The notes: generated from the letters alone by a model not told the origin. Counted from the stretch's first letter, positions 1 through 8,786 are shown. The stretch is 64,000 bases of DNA from an uncultured Clostridia bacterium (GCA_947627955.1 CANQXZ010000002.1:48324-112323); one strand, 5' to 3'. A program made the numbers and translations.

Positions 1-1189
1 GCAGTCCACTACCTTCTACTACGAAAAGACCCGCGACATGGCGGATCTGTTCGATTTGAAGAGCGACGGATACTTCTATTCCCGCCTCGCGAACCCCACG
101 GTGGCGGCGTTCGAGGGGAAAGTAGCCGCCCTCGAAGGGGGCGTGTGCGGCATAGGCTGTTCCTCGGGAATGGCGGCGACGGCGCTCACCGTGATGACGG
201 TGGCGGGCGCGGGCGACAACATACTCTCCTCCTCCGCGGTGTACGGCGGCACATACAACCTCTTTGCGGTGACGCTGCCCAAGCTCGGGATAGAATGCAG
301 GTTTTTCGACCCCGACGCGCCCGAAGAAGAGATAGAAAAGCTGATAGACGGCAAGACCCGCCTCATATTCACGGAAACTATCGCCAACCCCGCGATAGTG
401 GTGCTCGACTTTGAAAAGATAGCGCGCGTCGCCAAAAAGTACGGCGTTCTGTTCGCGGTGGACAACACCCTCGCCACGCCCGTTCTGTGCAGACCCGCCG
501 AATGGGGGGCGAACATAATCGTCCACTCCTCCTCAAAATATCTCGACGGGCACGCTGCGGCGCTCGGCGGAATGATAGTGGACGCGGGCAACTTCGCCTT
601 TAAGGGCAACGAAAGATATCCCTATTTCAACATTCCCGACGAGAGCTATCACGGGCTCGTGTACGCGGAGCAGCCCGTAGCCTTCGGCACCAAGTGCCGC
701 GCGCAGATGATGCGCGATCTCGGCGCGATAATGAGCCCGCAGAACGGCTTTTTGTCCTACATAGGCTGCGATACGCTCGCGCTCAGAATGGAGAGGCATA
801 GCCGCAACGCCGAGCGCGCGGCGGCATATCTTGCGGCGCACCCCAAGATAGAGTGGGTCAAACACCCCTCCCTCAAAGGGGACAAATATCACGCGCTCGC
901 CCGCAAATATCTCCCCGCGGGACAGGGCGGAATGCTCAGCTTCGGCATTAAGGGCAGCGTGGAAAAGTGCGCGCAGTTCATGGAGTCGCTCTCCCTCATA
1001 ACGCAGGAGACGCACGTCGCCGACGTGCGCAGCTGCGTGCTCCACCCCGCCTCCACCACGCACCGCCAGCTCTCGGAAGAGGATCTGAAAGCCGCGGGCG
1101 TGCCGCACAACCTCATAAGGCTCTCCGTCGGCATAGAGGACCCCGACGACATCATCGCCGACCTCGAAGCGGCGCTTGAAAAAGTATAA
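1..1189 (+). CDS. O-acetylhomoserine sulfhydrylase-like PLP enzyme, 5' truncated by window edge
   Basis: Gamma-family PLP enzyme of the Cys/Met metabolism group. Most likely it replaces the acetyl group of O-acetylhomoserine with sulfide (or methanethiol), giving homocysteine or methionine. The frame is open to the left edge: the codons before the ATG at 38 encode QSTTFYYEKTRDM, which is conserved family N-terminus, so the real start lies outside the window. The Schiff-base lysine is in HSSSKYLDGH (Lys codon 536-538), and SRLANPT near the N-terminus is typical of the sulfhydrylase branch. metA follows after 20 bp on the same strand, so the pair makes and consumes O-acetylhomoserine. Methionine gamma-lyase is an alternative, but the metA neighbour argues for biosynthesis. 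Confidence 0.88.
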   Translation, partial: QSTTFYYEKTRDMADLFDLKSDGYFYSRLANPTVAAFEGKVAALEGGVCGIGCSSGMAATALTVMTVAGAGDNILSSSAVYGGTYNLFAVTLPKLGIECRFFDPDAPEEEIEKLIDGKTRLIFTETIANPAIVVLDFEKIARVAKKYGVLFAVDNTLATPVLCRPAEWGANIIVHSSSKYLDGHAAALGGMIVDAGNFAFKGNERYPYFNIPDESYHGLVYAEQPVAFGTKCRAQMMRDLGAIMSPQNGFLSYIGCDTLALRMERHSRNAERAAAYLAAHPKIEWVKHPSLKGDKYHALARKYLPAGQGGMLSFGIKGSVEKCAQFMESLSLITQETHVADVRSCVLHPASTTHRQLSEEDLKAAGVPHNLIRLSVGIEDPDDIIADLEAALEKV

Positions 1190-1209
1190 CTGAAAGGTAA
1201 CGCAGAAAT

Positions 1210-2139
1210 ATGCCCATAGTCATCGACAAAGACCTGCCTGCATACAAAATACTGACGGGCGAGAGGCTGTTCGTCATGGACAGCGAACGGGCGGTGAACC
1301 AGCAGATCCGCCCCATCGAGATCGCAATTTTAAACCTCATGCCCACGAAGGAGACGACGGAGACGCAGTTCATGCGCCTGCTTTCGAACTCCCCTTTGCA
1401 GGTGAACATAACGCTCGTTAAGACGAGCTCTTACAGCGCGACGCACACGGACGCGCAGTATCTCGGCAAGTTTTACAAGAGTTTCAGGGAAATAGTCTCC
1501 AAAAAGTTCGACGGCATGATAATCACGGGCGCGCCCGTGGAGAACATGCCGTTCGAAAAGGTGGCGTATTGGCATGAGCTCGAGGAGATAATGGACTGGA
1601 CGCGCTCAAACGTCACCTCCACCATATTCATATGCTGGGGCGCGCAGGCGGCGCTGTACCACTTCTACGGCATAAAAAAGCACCCCTTGAAGGACAAGTG
1701 CTTCGGCATATTCGCCCACCAGAGGATATTGGACGGGGTAGCCGAGCCGCTCATGAGGGGCATTTCCGACGAGTTCCACATGCCGCACTCCCGCCACACC
1801 ATAATCTACGCGAAGGACATAATGCACGTGCCCGGGTTGAAGATATTGGCGTACTCGAAAAGGGCGGGCGCGTCCATAATAAAGAGCATGGACAACAGAC
1901 AGGTGTTCGTCACGGGGCACATGGAATACGACCGCTACACCCTCAAAAACGAGTACGAGCGCGATCTTGAAAAGGGACTGCCCGTAAAGCCGCCCGTAAA
2001 CTACTTTACGGACGGGAGCATGGAAGCGGTGAAGATGAATTGGACTTCCACCGCCAACCTCTTCTACATAAATTGGCTGAACTACTACGTATATCAGGTC
2101 ACGCCTTACGACATAAACAGCATAGACCATACTACCTGA
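1210..2139 (+). CDS. metA: homoserine O-acetyltransferase (MetA family)
   Basis: 309 aa cytosolic enzyme activating homoserine for methionine synthesis. The nucleophile Cys142 is in FICWGAQA, and His235/Glu237 in GHMEYD complete the catalytic set. Family knowledge: residue 111 sets the acyl donor, Glu for acetyl-CoA and Gly for succinyl-CoA; here it is Glu (GAPVE), so acetyl-CoA is predicted despite the 'succinyltransferase' family name. This fits the sulfhydrylase 20 bp upstream. A Shine-Dalgarno AAAGGTAA lies 9 nt before the ATG. Length is normal. The gene ends ahead of a 20-bp palindrome that probably stops transcription. Confidence 0.95.
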   Translation: MPIVIDKDLPAYKILTGERLFVMDSERAVNQQIRPIEIAILNLMPTKETTETQFMRLLSNSPLQVNITLVKTSSYSATHTDAQYLGKFYKSFREIVSKKFDGMIITGAPVENMPFEKVAYWHELEEIMDWTRSNVTSTIFICWGAQAALYHFYGIKKHPLKDKCFGIFAHQRILDGVAEPLMRGISDEFHMPHSRHTIIYAKDIMHVPGLKILAYSKRAGASIIKSMDNRQVFVTGHMEYDRYTLKNEYERDLEKGLPVKPPVNYFTDGSMEAVKMNWTSTANLFYINWLNYYVYQVTPYDINSIDHTT

Positions 2140-2160
2140 CGGCTTAAAATGAAAGGATAT

Positions 2161-2202
2161 TAAGGGCGCGCCGCCGCGGAGATCCGCGGCGGCGCGCCCT
2201 TA
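2161..2202. terminator. 20-bp near-perfect palindrome between convergent genes
   Basis: Two 20-nt arms (2161-2180 and 2183-2202) are exactly complementary around a 2-nt centre. It lies between metA (+) and the protease gene (-) and probably terminates both, although the U-tract is weak (TTATCTTA). Confidence 0.65.
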
Positions 2203-2218
2203 TCTTATAGCCGTCGTT

Positions 2219-3520
2219 TTATTTGCATTGTTCCATCTCGGGAGACGTGCGCACCGTGATGCTGTTGCCACTCCTTTTTACGGTATATTCCACGAAATAT
2301 CCCTCCCTCGCGGAGAGGAGCACGTCGTCAATATTGAAGCTGCGGAGTATCTCCATGTCCTCGACCGTGCCGCCCGAGGCGTCGGTTATCTTTATCCGCT
2401 CTATCACGTCGCCCGCCATAAAGCCGCCGTACGTCATGCTGACTGTGACGGTGTCCGTTATCTTAGTCACGCTGAGAGCGGTATCGTAGCGCGTATCGGA
2501 CGAGACTGTGACGGGAACGTTGAACACCGCGCGCGTGACGCCCGGTTCACCCGCCGCTCCGCAGCCGTCGGCAAACAGCTTCCACAGCCGCTTGCAGTAC
2601 GAGCCCGCGAGCACGTAGCCCATGTTGTCCACCTCTTCTCCCGTCATCTTGGAGTTGACTATGCCGAGGAGCCTGCCCGAAGCGTCGAAGAGCCCGCCGC
2701 CCGAATTTCCGCCGTTGATAGCCGCGTCCGTGCGGATAACGCGGTAACTTATATCCTGCCCGCCGCTTAAAGGGGAGAGCTCTATTACCTCGCTCTCGCG
2801 GCTTATTATGCCCTCCGTTACGGAAAAGCCGTCCCCCTCGGGGTTGCCTACGGCGTATACCCTTTCGCCCACGTACACCTCTTCCCTTTCGCAGAACTCC
2901 GCGGCGCGGAAGTCGCCCGAAACTATGAGCGGGGAGGTTATTTTGAGGAGCGCGAGGTCGTACGTCTCGGAGGAGGCGACTATCTCCGCGGGAAAGTCGT
3001 TTTGCGTATTCAGATCGTCGTCGCCGTAAAAGGAAACGTATACCGACTTGGCGTAGGCGGCGTTGTCTATCCTGTCGTCCGCGGCGGTAGTCCCGTCGGT
3101 GACGTCGCAGTAAACGACGTGGCAGTTGGTGAGGATATACGCCTCTCCCGTGGTCTTATCCGCCTCGACCATAACGCCCGAGCCCGCGAACCACGCCGTG
3201 TCGCTGTACAGCCCGCGGCGGTAGCTGAACCCGCTCAGAACAGCCACGCAGGATAAAAGGGAGCGGTTCACGGACGCCCTTATGTTCACGTCGTCCGACG
3301 TGCTGACGTCTATGCCCGCGAGATATTCCTTTAAAAATTCCGAAAAGCTGAGGGAGGGCAGTCCCTCCTTTCCCCTTTCCGTATTCGCGGCTTCGTATAT
3401 CTCATAGATATCGAGATCGCGCCCGTCCCTCCCCGCTTTGGAGTTTGCAAACGAGCAGCCGCACATCACGGTCGCCGCCGCCGTGACGGCGGCAAGAAAC
3501 GCGCATAAAAATTTTTTCAT
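2219..3520 (-). CDS. HtrA/DegP-like trypsin-fold serine protease, predicted lipoprotein
   Basis: 433 aa. The N-terminus has a signal peptide ending in VMCGCS, so Cys20 or more likely Cys22 would be lipidated and the protein anchored outside the membrane. The chymotrypsin-fold triad is visible: His in TNCHVV, Asp in ETYDLALLK, Ser in NGGNSGGGLFD. This matches the HtrA family of extracytoplasmic quality-control proteases; the C-terminal ~100 residues could be a degenerate PDZ domain. The ATG at 3520 overlaps the TGA of the upstream uridylyltransferase gene (ATGA), which implies translational coupling. A longer in-frame extension upstream is only an overlap with that gene and was not used. Substrates are unknown. 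Confidence 0.88.
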   Translation of the reverse strand: MKKFLCAFLAAVTAAATVMCGCSFANSKAGRDGRDLDIYEIYEAANTERGKEGLPSLSFSEFLKEYLAGIDVSTSDDVNIRASVNRSLLSCVAVLSGFSYRRGLYSDTAWFAGSGVMVEADKTTGEAYILTNCHVVYCDVTDGTTAADDRIDNAAYAKSVYVSFYGDDDLNTQNDFPAEIVASSETYDLALLKITSPLIVSGDFRAAEFCEREEVYVGERVYAVGNPEGDGFSVTEGIISRESEVIELSPLSGGQDISYRVIRTDAAINGGNSGGGLFDASGRLLGIVNSKMTGEEVDNMGYVLAGSYCKRLWKLFADGCGAAGEPGVTRAVFNVPVTVSSDTRYDTALSVTKITDTVTVSMTYGGFMAGDVIERIKITDASGGTVEDMEILRSFNIDDVLLSAREGYFVEYTVKRSGNSITVRTSPEMEQCK

Positions 3521-4734
3521 AGATTCACACCGTTCAATTTCAGAAGTTCCCTCGCCGACTCCACGCTGTCGCAGCCCGTGGCGTTTTTGACGGGGGCGAA
3601 TTCGCGCTGCCTGTCCACCTCGAAGGCGAGGCAACTGCCCATCATCTTGACCATGTCCACGACGAGAGTCTCGAATTTGTAGCCGCACGGCTCCTCGGGG
3701 CAGACCCGCACGCCGTTTTCCATGTGGGGGATCTTCTTCTCCGCGAGGTGATAGGGGAGCTTGCCCGAGAGGGTGGCGTTGAGGTCGTGCACGTTGAAAA
3801 GATAGTTGAGGGTCACACCGTAGCAGTACACGAGCTCGCCCTTCTTCTTTTTGTTTTTCAGCTTTTCGGGCATCTCGTAGTACTCCACGATGGCGGGCTT
3901 GCCGCCCTCGTTGCAAAGAACGCCCACCTTTTCGTCGGGAGACACCTTTTTTACGACTTTCGCCCCGCACCTGCACCTTTTAAGCACGGTCGCGCCTATG
4001 AAGACGGGGTCGCAGATGCGTTGGAGAACGTTGTCCACGCTGTAAACGTTGAGCCACTCTATATTCTCCCTCTCGATGATCTTGTTAAGACCGCTGTTTA
4101 TGAGGGAGGAATACCAGCCGCCGTTGCCGTTGGGGGCGAGGGACAGACGGCTCTTAGTATCCAGAAACACCTTGCCGTTGAAATCGCACGTGGGCGCGAG
4201 GTCCTGCACATAGAAGTGTATCCTGTCCCTCGGATAGCCGAAGAAGTCGTGCGATTCGAAGAATTCCACCGTTTCGGATTTGTTTATGTAGCTCGTCATT
4301 ATGAAGAGGGGGAAATGCCTGCCCGTGGACGAGGTGACCTCCTCTATGTTGCGCATCTGCTGTTCGAAGATGGACAGCTCGCGCGTGACGCCTATATTGA
4401 ACATTCCCTTCGGCTTGTCCGACCCAAGACGGGAGCCCTGTCCGCCAGCGAGCAGTACGGCGCCCACCTTGCCCTCGTTGAGAAGGGTCTCGCCCACCGC
4501 CTTGAACTGCGGCTTGCGGCGGGCTATCTCCTGCAAGCTCACCGCGCCTATCGGGGTTATCTTGCCCGCCTTTTTCTGCGTGTTTTTGCCTATGTTTTTA
4601 AGTATGTTGAAATTGGTATTTTCTATATCGTTCAAAAGGGCGGACTGCTCTTCCTTGTCCAGCTCGTCGAAATAGTCCAAAAGCTGTTCCTGCCCGCGCA
4701 ATTTAAGATATGCTTTCGCCCGTGCGTAATTCAT
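3517..4734 (-). CDS. UTP-sugar-1-phosphate uridylyltransferase (UDPGP family)
   Basis: 405 aa nucleotidyltransferase that should join UTP to a hexose- or N-acetylhexosamine-1-phosphate to make a UDP-sugar. The nucleotide-binding signature LLAGGQGSRLG followed by DKPKGMF lies near residues 94-110, and the length and layout match the UDPGP family (UAP1/UGP-like) rather than bacterial GalU. I chose the ATG at 4734: it has an AAGGA ribosome site 8 nt upstream, whereas the in-frame TTG at 4791 lies at or upstream of the predicted transcription start. First gene of a two-gene operon with the protease. Sugar specificity cannot be read from sequence. Confidence 0.85.
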   Translation of the reverse strand: MNYARAKAYLKLRGQEQLLDYFDELDKEEQSALLNDIENTNFNILKNIGKNTQKKAGKITPIGAVSLQEIARRKPQFKAVGETLLNEGKVGAVLLAGGQGSRLGSDKPKGMFNIGVTRELSIFEQQMRNIEEVTSSTGRHFPLFIMTSYINKSETVEFFESHDFFGYPRDRIHFYVQDLAPTCDFNGKVFLDTKSRLSLAPNGNGGWYSSLINSGLNKIIERENIEWLNVYSVDNVLQRICDPVFIGATVLKRCRCGAKVVKKVSPDEKVGVLCNEGGKPAIVEYYEMPEKLKNKKKKGELVYCYGVTLNYLFNVHDLNATLSGKLPYHLAEKKIPHMENGVRVCPEEPCGYKFETLVVDMVKMMGSCLAFEVDRQREFAPVKNATGCDSVESARELLKLNGVNL

Positions 4735-4793
4735 AAATATATCCTTCGATGGAATGTCATCCCGCCCGCAGACGGGACAATATATTAACAAGC

Positions 4794-4822
4794 ATTATAC
4801 TATATTGTAAAAAATATGTCAA
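4794..4822 (-). promoter_or_regulatory. sigma-A promoter of the uridylyltransferase-protease operon
   Basis: Perfect consensus on the minus strand: TTGACA (4822-4817), 17-nt spacer, TATAAT (4799-4794). Predicted start near 4787, which rules out the TTG start codon at 4791. Confidence 0.9.
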
Positions 4823-4849
4823 CAAATATGCCAAAATCGAAAAATGGTA

Positions 4850-4878
4850 TTGAAAAATTTATCCGAACGTTATATAAT
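4850..4878 (+). promoter_or_regulatory. sigma-A promoter of the NUDIX-LemA-DUF2207 genes
   Basis: TTGAAA (4850-4855), 17-nt spacer, TATAAT (4873-4878). Divergent from the promoter at 4794-4822; the two -35 boxes are under 30 bp apart, so the operons share one regulatory region. Confidence 0.9.
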
Positions 4879-4938
4879 AGAGTTATAGGTTTCGGGAATG
4901 CGTTCCAAACGCATAAAAAACCGTAAGGAGAAGAAATT

Positions 4939-5433
4939 ATGTTTTGCATAGAATGCGGCAACGAGCTCAGCCTCATGTACGCCAAGGGCGAGGGGCTGGT
5001 GCCTTTCTGCAAGAACTGCGGCGAATTCCGCTTTCCGCAGTTCGCCACGGCGGTGAGCATGGTGGTGTTCAACAGGGCAAAGGATAAAATTCTGCTCGCA
5101 AAACACGTCGGGCAGGAGGACTTTATACTCTTCGCGGGCTATGTGAAAAAGGGCGAGACGGCTGAAAAAGCCGTTACCCGCGAATTCAAGGAAGAGACGG
5201 GGCTGAACACGGTAAAATCGAAGTTCATGTCCTCGCGCTATCACGAGCCGAAAAACGTGCTCATGCTCAACTTCCTCATGATTGCGGAGGACGGCGAGCC
5301 CAAGCTCGACGCCGACGAAATTTCGGAAGTGCGCTGGTTTACGCCCGAAGAGGCGCTTTCCAACATCAAAAAGGATTCCACCGCGGAGGCGTTTTTGAAA
5401 AACGCCGTTACGGAGATAAAAAAATTCAACTGA
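4939..5433 (+). CDS. NUDIX hydrolase with N-terminal zinc ribbon
   Basis: 164 aa. Cys3/Cys6 and Cys24/Cys27 form a zinc ribbon like that of NADH pyrophosphatase NudC. The Nudix box is perfect (G67-x5-E73-x7-R81-E82-x2-E85-E86-x-G88), so Mg-dependent hydrolysis of a nucleoside diphosphate-linked substrate is expected. It is shorter than NudC and lacks its N-terminal domain; the substrate is unknown. The ribosome site is TAAGGAG, 9 nt before the ATG. First gene of a likely unit with LemA (14 bp downstream) and the DUF2207 protein. Confidence 0.88.
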   Translation: MFCIECGNELSLMYAKGEGLVPFCKNCGEFRFPQFATAVSMVVFNRAKDKILLAKHVGQEDFILFAGYVKKGETAEKAVTREFKEETGLNTVKSKFMSSRYHEPKNVLMLNFLMIAEDGEPKLDADEISEVRWFTPEEALSNIKKDSTAEAFLKNAVTEIKKFN

Positions 5434-5447
5434 GAGGACTTTAAATT

Positions 5448-6041
5448 ATGGATCTGTTGGCACTCGGAACAGGGGCTATCGTCGGCATCGCGATAGCCGG
5501 GGTAGTCGTATTTTTGTTGCTCGTTGCGCTTATCTGGGGAATAGTCTCCTACAACTCCTTTGTAAAGCTCGATTCGCAGTGCGACGAGGCGTTTTCCACC
5601 ATGGACGTATATCTCAAAAAGAGATACGACCTTATCCCCAACATAGTGAACACCGTGAAGGGCTACGCCGCGCACGAGAGCGAAGTGCTCGAAAAGGTCG
5701 TGCAGGCGCGCTCCAACGCGCAGGCGGCAAAGACGGCGGCAGAAAAGCTGGACGCTAACGTGCAGCTTTCGGGCGCGCTCCGCTCCCTCAATATGGTAGC
5801 CGAAAACTATCCCGACCTGAAAGCGAACACGAACTTCATGAACCTGCAAAACCAGCTCTCCTCCATAGAGGGCGAGATAGCAAATTCGCGCAAGTACTAC
5901 AACGCGGTGGTAAAGACCTTCAACACCAAGATAAGGTCCATCCCCGCGAACATAGTCGCGAACATGATGAAGCTCGAAAAGAAGCCCTATTTCGAGATAG
6001 ACGACGAAGCCGAAAGGCAGAACGTGAAAGTGGAATTCTGA
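5448..6041 (+). CDS. lemA: LemA family membrane protein
   Basis: 197 aa. One transmembrane segment (about residues 8-35) is followed by the LemA helical domain, with the family hallmark YDLIPNIVNTV near residue 60. LemA proteins expose a coiled-coil domain at the membrane; their biochemical role is unsettled. The gene after it encodes a DUF2207 protein, a pairing seen in many bacteria, so the two probably act together. Good Shine-Dalgarno (GAGAGGA). Confidence 0.93.
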   Translation: MDLLALGTGAIVGIAIAGVVVFLLLVALIWGIVSYNSFVKLDSQCDEAFSTMDVYLKKRYDLIPNIVNTVKGYAAHESEVLEKVVQARSNAQAAKTAAEKLDANVQLSGALRSLNMVAENYPDLKANTNFMNLQNQLSSIEGEIANSRKYYNAVVKTFNTKIRSIPANIVANMMKLEKKPYFEIDDEAERQNVKVEF

Positions 6042-6075
6042 TCTCAGCTTTTTATACGCATTCAAGAGGGAAAAT

Positions 6076-7986
6076 ATGAAGAGAACGAAAGTAACTCCCC
6101 TCCTCTGCCTCGCGGCGCTCGCCGCCGCGGTTCTGGTCGTGTGCGCGGGCGCGGCGTTTTCCGCCTCCGCGGATACGGCTCTCGCGGAGAGCTCCTTTTC
6201 AGCCACGTCTTTCGAGTTCACGGACTACGGAGTGGAGTACGACATAGAGGCGGACAGGGTCCTCCACGTGACGGAGGACATGACGGTCAAATACACGGGT
6301 TACCGCTCCACGGGCTTTATAAAGGACATTCCCGTGAACGGCGGGGAACTCGTGCGGAACGTGAACGTCACCGAGACGGTGGACGGCAACGTTATCCCCG
6401 CATATTTCAAGGTGGAGATAGAGGACAGAGACTTTATCAGCGTCGTCATAGGGGACGACTCCATAAAGCGCGGCAGCGAGTGTATCTACACGCTGACGTA
6501 CGACTACTGCCTCACCCGCGCGCAAGAGGGCGCGGACAGGCTCAACCTGAACGCGATAGGCGTGGCGAGACCTTCCGCCATACACGGCGCCAAGGTGACT
6601 GTGACCGCGCCCGCGGGATTTATAAGGGCGACATATACCGCGGGAGAGCGCGGCTCGGGGGAGGAAACTCCCGTGACGGGCGTGACGACCGAAACGGACG
6701 GCAGAAAGAAGTTCGTCCTGTCCGGGCTCGAACTCGGCGAATACGAGGGCGTGAGCCTCTTTATGGAGTTCGAACCGGGCACGCTTAAAACCTATTTCGA
6801 GTTTACGCCCTATATATACGTCATAGCGGCGGCGGCGCTCATCCTCGCGACGCTGGCGGTGAAAGCGGCGTTTTTCAACCGCCACAGGCTCATCCCCGTG
6901 GTCAACTTCGAGGCGCCCGACGGCATGGACCCCCTTATCATGGGCAAACTCATAGACAATAAGGTGAACGCCGAGGACGTGACCTCCCTTATATACTATT
7001 GGGCGGACAAGGGATATCTTGCGATAGACTTGAACGACAAGGATGACCCCGTACTCATAAAGCTGAAAAATCTGCCCGCAACCGCGCAGAACTACGAACA
7101 GGCGGTGTTCGCGGGGCTGTTCAGAACGGGCGAGGGCAAGCGCGTTAAGACGAGCGAGCTGCGCTATGCCTTTTACCGCACTTTCGAGAACGCGACAGCC
7201 ATGGTAAACGACAAGGCGAAAGGGCTTTACAGCAGCGGGAGCATAGGAGTATCGGTTATCTTCGCCCTGCTCGGCGGGGCGCTCGCGGGGCTGGCTCCCC
7301 TCCTTTCCGCGCTCACCGCAATACACTCCTCGCTGCTCTATTTCTACGGCTTTATCGCCCTGCTCCCCGCCCTGATACTCTACGGGCTGACCGAGACGGT
7401 CATGTACAACAAATTCAAGAACGCGGGCAAGAAAAACGTGCTCTTCTGCGCCCTGATTGCGCTCGGGATCGCGCTGTGCACCCTGATATTCGCATTCGTC
7501 ATCCCCGATTCGGTGATACCCATGCTGCCCAAAGTTCTGCTCCTCGCGCTCTGCTTTACCGGCGTCGCGCTGTCCGTTCTGATAGTCAGCCGCACGCAGA
7601 GCTACACTGAAAAGCTGAACGGCATCATAGGGTTCAGAAACTTTATTCTGTACGCCGAAAAGGACAGGCTCGAACGGCTGCTCGAAGAGGATCCGCAGTA
7701 CTACTACCACGTGCTGCCGTACGCGCAGGTTCTGAACGTTTCGGACAAGTGGGAGGAAAAATTCAAGGACATAACTATGGCTCCTCCCGTGTGGGCTACG
7801 TGCTCCGACACGGAGGTGTTGCTCAACTTTACGATACTGAACGGCGCGATACGCCGCTCTACCACCACGATAGCGAGCGGAATGATCTCCCGCCCCTCCT
7901 CCTCCGGCGCAGGCGGCGCGGGCGGAGGGTTCAGCTTCCATATTTCCGGCGGCGGACACGGCGGCGGCGGTTTCCGCGGCAAATGA
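6076..7986 (+). CDS. DUF2207 (YciQ-like) membrane protein
   Basis: 636 aa. A signal peptide (residues 1-33) leads into the extracellular DUF2207 beta domain (about 45-230), followed by a transmembrane helix (about 236-258), a cytosolic stretch, a cluster of hydrophobic helices (about 385-500) and a C-terminal tail rich in Gly and Ser (GGGFSFH, GGGHGGGGFRGK). This architecture is standard for the family, whose function is unknown. It probably works with the LemA protein encoded 34 bp upstream. Ribosome site GAGGGAAA. Confidence 0.9.
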   Translation: MKRTKVTPLLCLAALAAAVLVVCAGAAFSASADTALAESSFSATSFEFTDYGVEYDIEADRVLHVTEDMTVKYTGYRSTGFIKDIPVNGGELVRNVNVTETVDGNVIPAYFKVEIEDRDFISVVIGDDSIKRGSECIYTLTYDYCLTRAQEGADRLNLNAIGVARPSAIHGAKVTVTAPAGFIRATYTAGERGSGEETPVTGVTTETDGRKKFVLSGLELGEYEGVSLFMEFEPGTLKTYFEFTPYIYVIAAAALILATLAVKAAFFNRHRLIPVVNFEAPDGMDPLIMGKLIDNKVNAEDVTSLIYYWADKGYLAIDLNDKDDPVLIKLKNLPATAQNYEQAVFAGLFRTGEGKRVKTSELRYAFYRTFENATAMVNDKAKGLYSSGSIGVSVIFALLGGALAGLAPLLSALTAIHSSLLYFYGFIALLPALILYGLTETVMYNKFKNAGKKNVLFCALIALGIALCTLIFAFVIPDSVIPMLPKVLLLALCFTGVALSVLIVSRTQSYTEKLNGIIGFRNFILYAEKDRLERLLEEDPQYYYHVLPYAQVLNVSDKWEEKFKDITMAPPVWATCSDTEVLLNFTILNGAIRRSTTTIASGMISRPSSSGAGGAGGGFSFHISGGGHGGGGFRGK

Positions 7987-7999
7987 CGGACATACAAAA

Positions 8000-8032
8000 A
8001 CGGCGGGCGCATGCGCCCGCCGTGATTTTTTT
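8000..8032. terminator. bidirectional intrinsic terminator
   Basis: An 11-bp stem (ACGGCGGGCGC and its complement) with a 2-nt centre, followed on + by GATTTTTTT and on - by TTTTTG. Serves the DUF2207 gene and rplI. Confidence 0.88.
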
Positions 8033-8038
8033 AAGGCG

Positions 8039-8482
8039 TTATTCGGCTTCCACCGAAACGGTTATCTTCGAGACGACCCCCTCCATCAGCCTGAGCTCCG
8101 TCTCGTATGAGCCGAGGGTCTTTATGGGCGCGGCGAGCGCGATCTTGCGCTTGTCCACCGTGTATCCCGCCGCGGCGAGCGCCTCGGATATGTCCGCCGA
8201 GGTCACAGAGCCGAACACTTTTCCGTTCTGCCCCGCCTTTATGCGGACGGTGAACTGCTTGCCGTTGAGCGTTTTGGCGAGCTCACGCGTGGCTTTTTCC
8301 TCCTCCGCCCTGTGGAAATCGGCGGCGGACTTCTTCATGGAAATATCGTTGAGCTTTGCCGCCGTAGCGACTTCGGCAAAGCCCTTTTTTATGAGAAAGT
8401 TCCTCGCGTAGCCCTCGTTGACGTCCACGACGTCGCCCTTTTTGCCCTGACCTTTCACATCCTGCAACAGTATGACTTTCAT
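8039..8482 (-). CDS. rplI: 50S ribosomal protein L9
   Basis: 147 aa, normal length. The N-terminal rRNA-binding domain (MKVILLQDVKGQGKKGDVV, GYARNFLIKKGFA) joins the long connecting helix (about 40-75, charged) and the C-terminal domain with the GSVTSADI motif. It binds 23S rRNA at the base of the L1 stalk and helps keep reading frame. AAAGGAG lies 8 nt before the ATG. It stands alone here, without the dhh/dnaB genes often next to it. Confidence 0.97.
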   Translation of the reverse strand: MKVILLQDVKGQGKKGDVVDVNEGYARNFLIKKGFAEVATAAKLNDISMKKSAADFHRAEEEKATRELAKTLNGKQFTVRIKAGQNGKVFGSVTSADISEALAAAGYTVDKRKIALAAPIKTLGSYETELRLMEGVVSKITVSVEAE

Positions 8483-8500
8483 AGTTTTCTCCTTTACAGT

Positions 8501-8529
8501 ATTTTATTGCATCGGCAGCCGTTTGTCAA
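8501..8529 (-). promoter_or_regulatory. sigma-A promoter of rplI
   Basis: TTGACA (8529-8524), 17-nt spacer, TAAAAT (8506-8501); predicted start near 8494, just ahead of the AAAGGAG ribosome site. Confidence 0.87.
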
Positions 8530-8583
8530 TACCCGCCGTATATTTTGCCGCCCGCCGCGCAGAATATTAAAGGAGGTATTCAT

Positions 8584-8739
8584 ATGGAAAACAGCGTAAA
8601 CACCGATATAGCCTGCGACGTTTCTACGTGCAGACACAACTATAAGAGCTGCAACTGCACTCTTCCCAAGATAAAAGTGGGGTGCACCTGCAACGCGGAC
8701 GCCTGCACTTGCTGCCAGAGCTATTCCGAAAAGATATAA
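8584..8739 (+). CDS. small cysteine-rich DUF1540 protein
   Basis: 51 aa with nine cysteines (residues 11, 16, 23, 25, 34, 36, 41, 43, 44). The pattern C-x4-C-x6-C-x-C and the closing C-x4-C-x-CC match DUF1540, a short Firmicutes domain thought to bind metal, often in spore-forming species. The ATG at 8584 has AAAGGAGG 6 nt upstream; an earlier in-frame ATG at 8545 has no ribosome site. The function is not established. It stands alone, followed by its own terminator. Confidence 0.85.
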   Translation: MENSVNTDIACDVSTCRHNYKSCNCTLPKIKVGCTCNADACTCCQSYSEKI

Positions 8740-8748
8740 AAAAAATCG

Positions 8749-8785
8749 GCGCGCGGCTTTTATAAGCCGCGCGCATTCTTTACAT
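8749..8785 (+). terminator. intrinsic terminator after the DUF1540 gene
   Basis: 11-bp stem GCGCGCGGCTT with a 4-nt loop (8749-8774), followed by ATTCTTTACATTTT. It also faces the 3' end of the CvpA-like gene. Confidence 0.75.
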
Positions 8786-8786
8786 T

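Noticed and set aside
3521..3976. Upstream extension of the HtrA-like protease frame
   Set aside because: It overlaps the uridylyltransferase gene in another frame, has low-complexity basic composition, and the ATGA overlap with a clean signal peptide fixes the start at 3520.
6199..7959. Long open frame antisense to the DUF2207 gene
   Set aside because: Arg/His/Val-rich composition typical of a reverse frame in GC-rich coding DNA, no ribosome site, no family features. The same applies to long frames antisense to glyQS, gerAB and rnfD.
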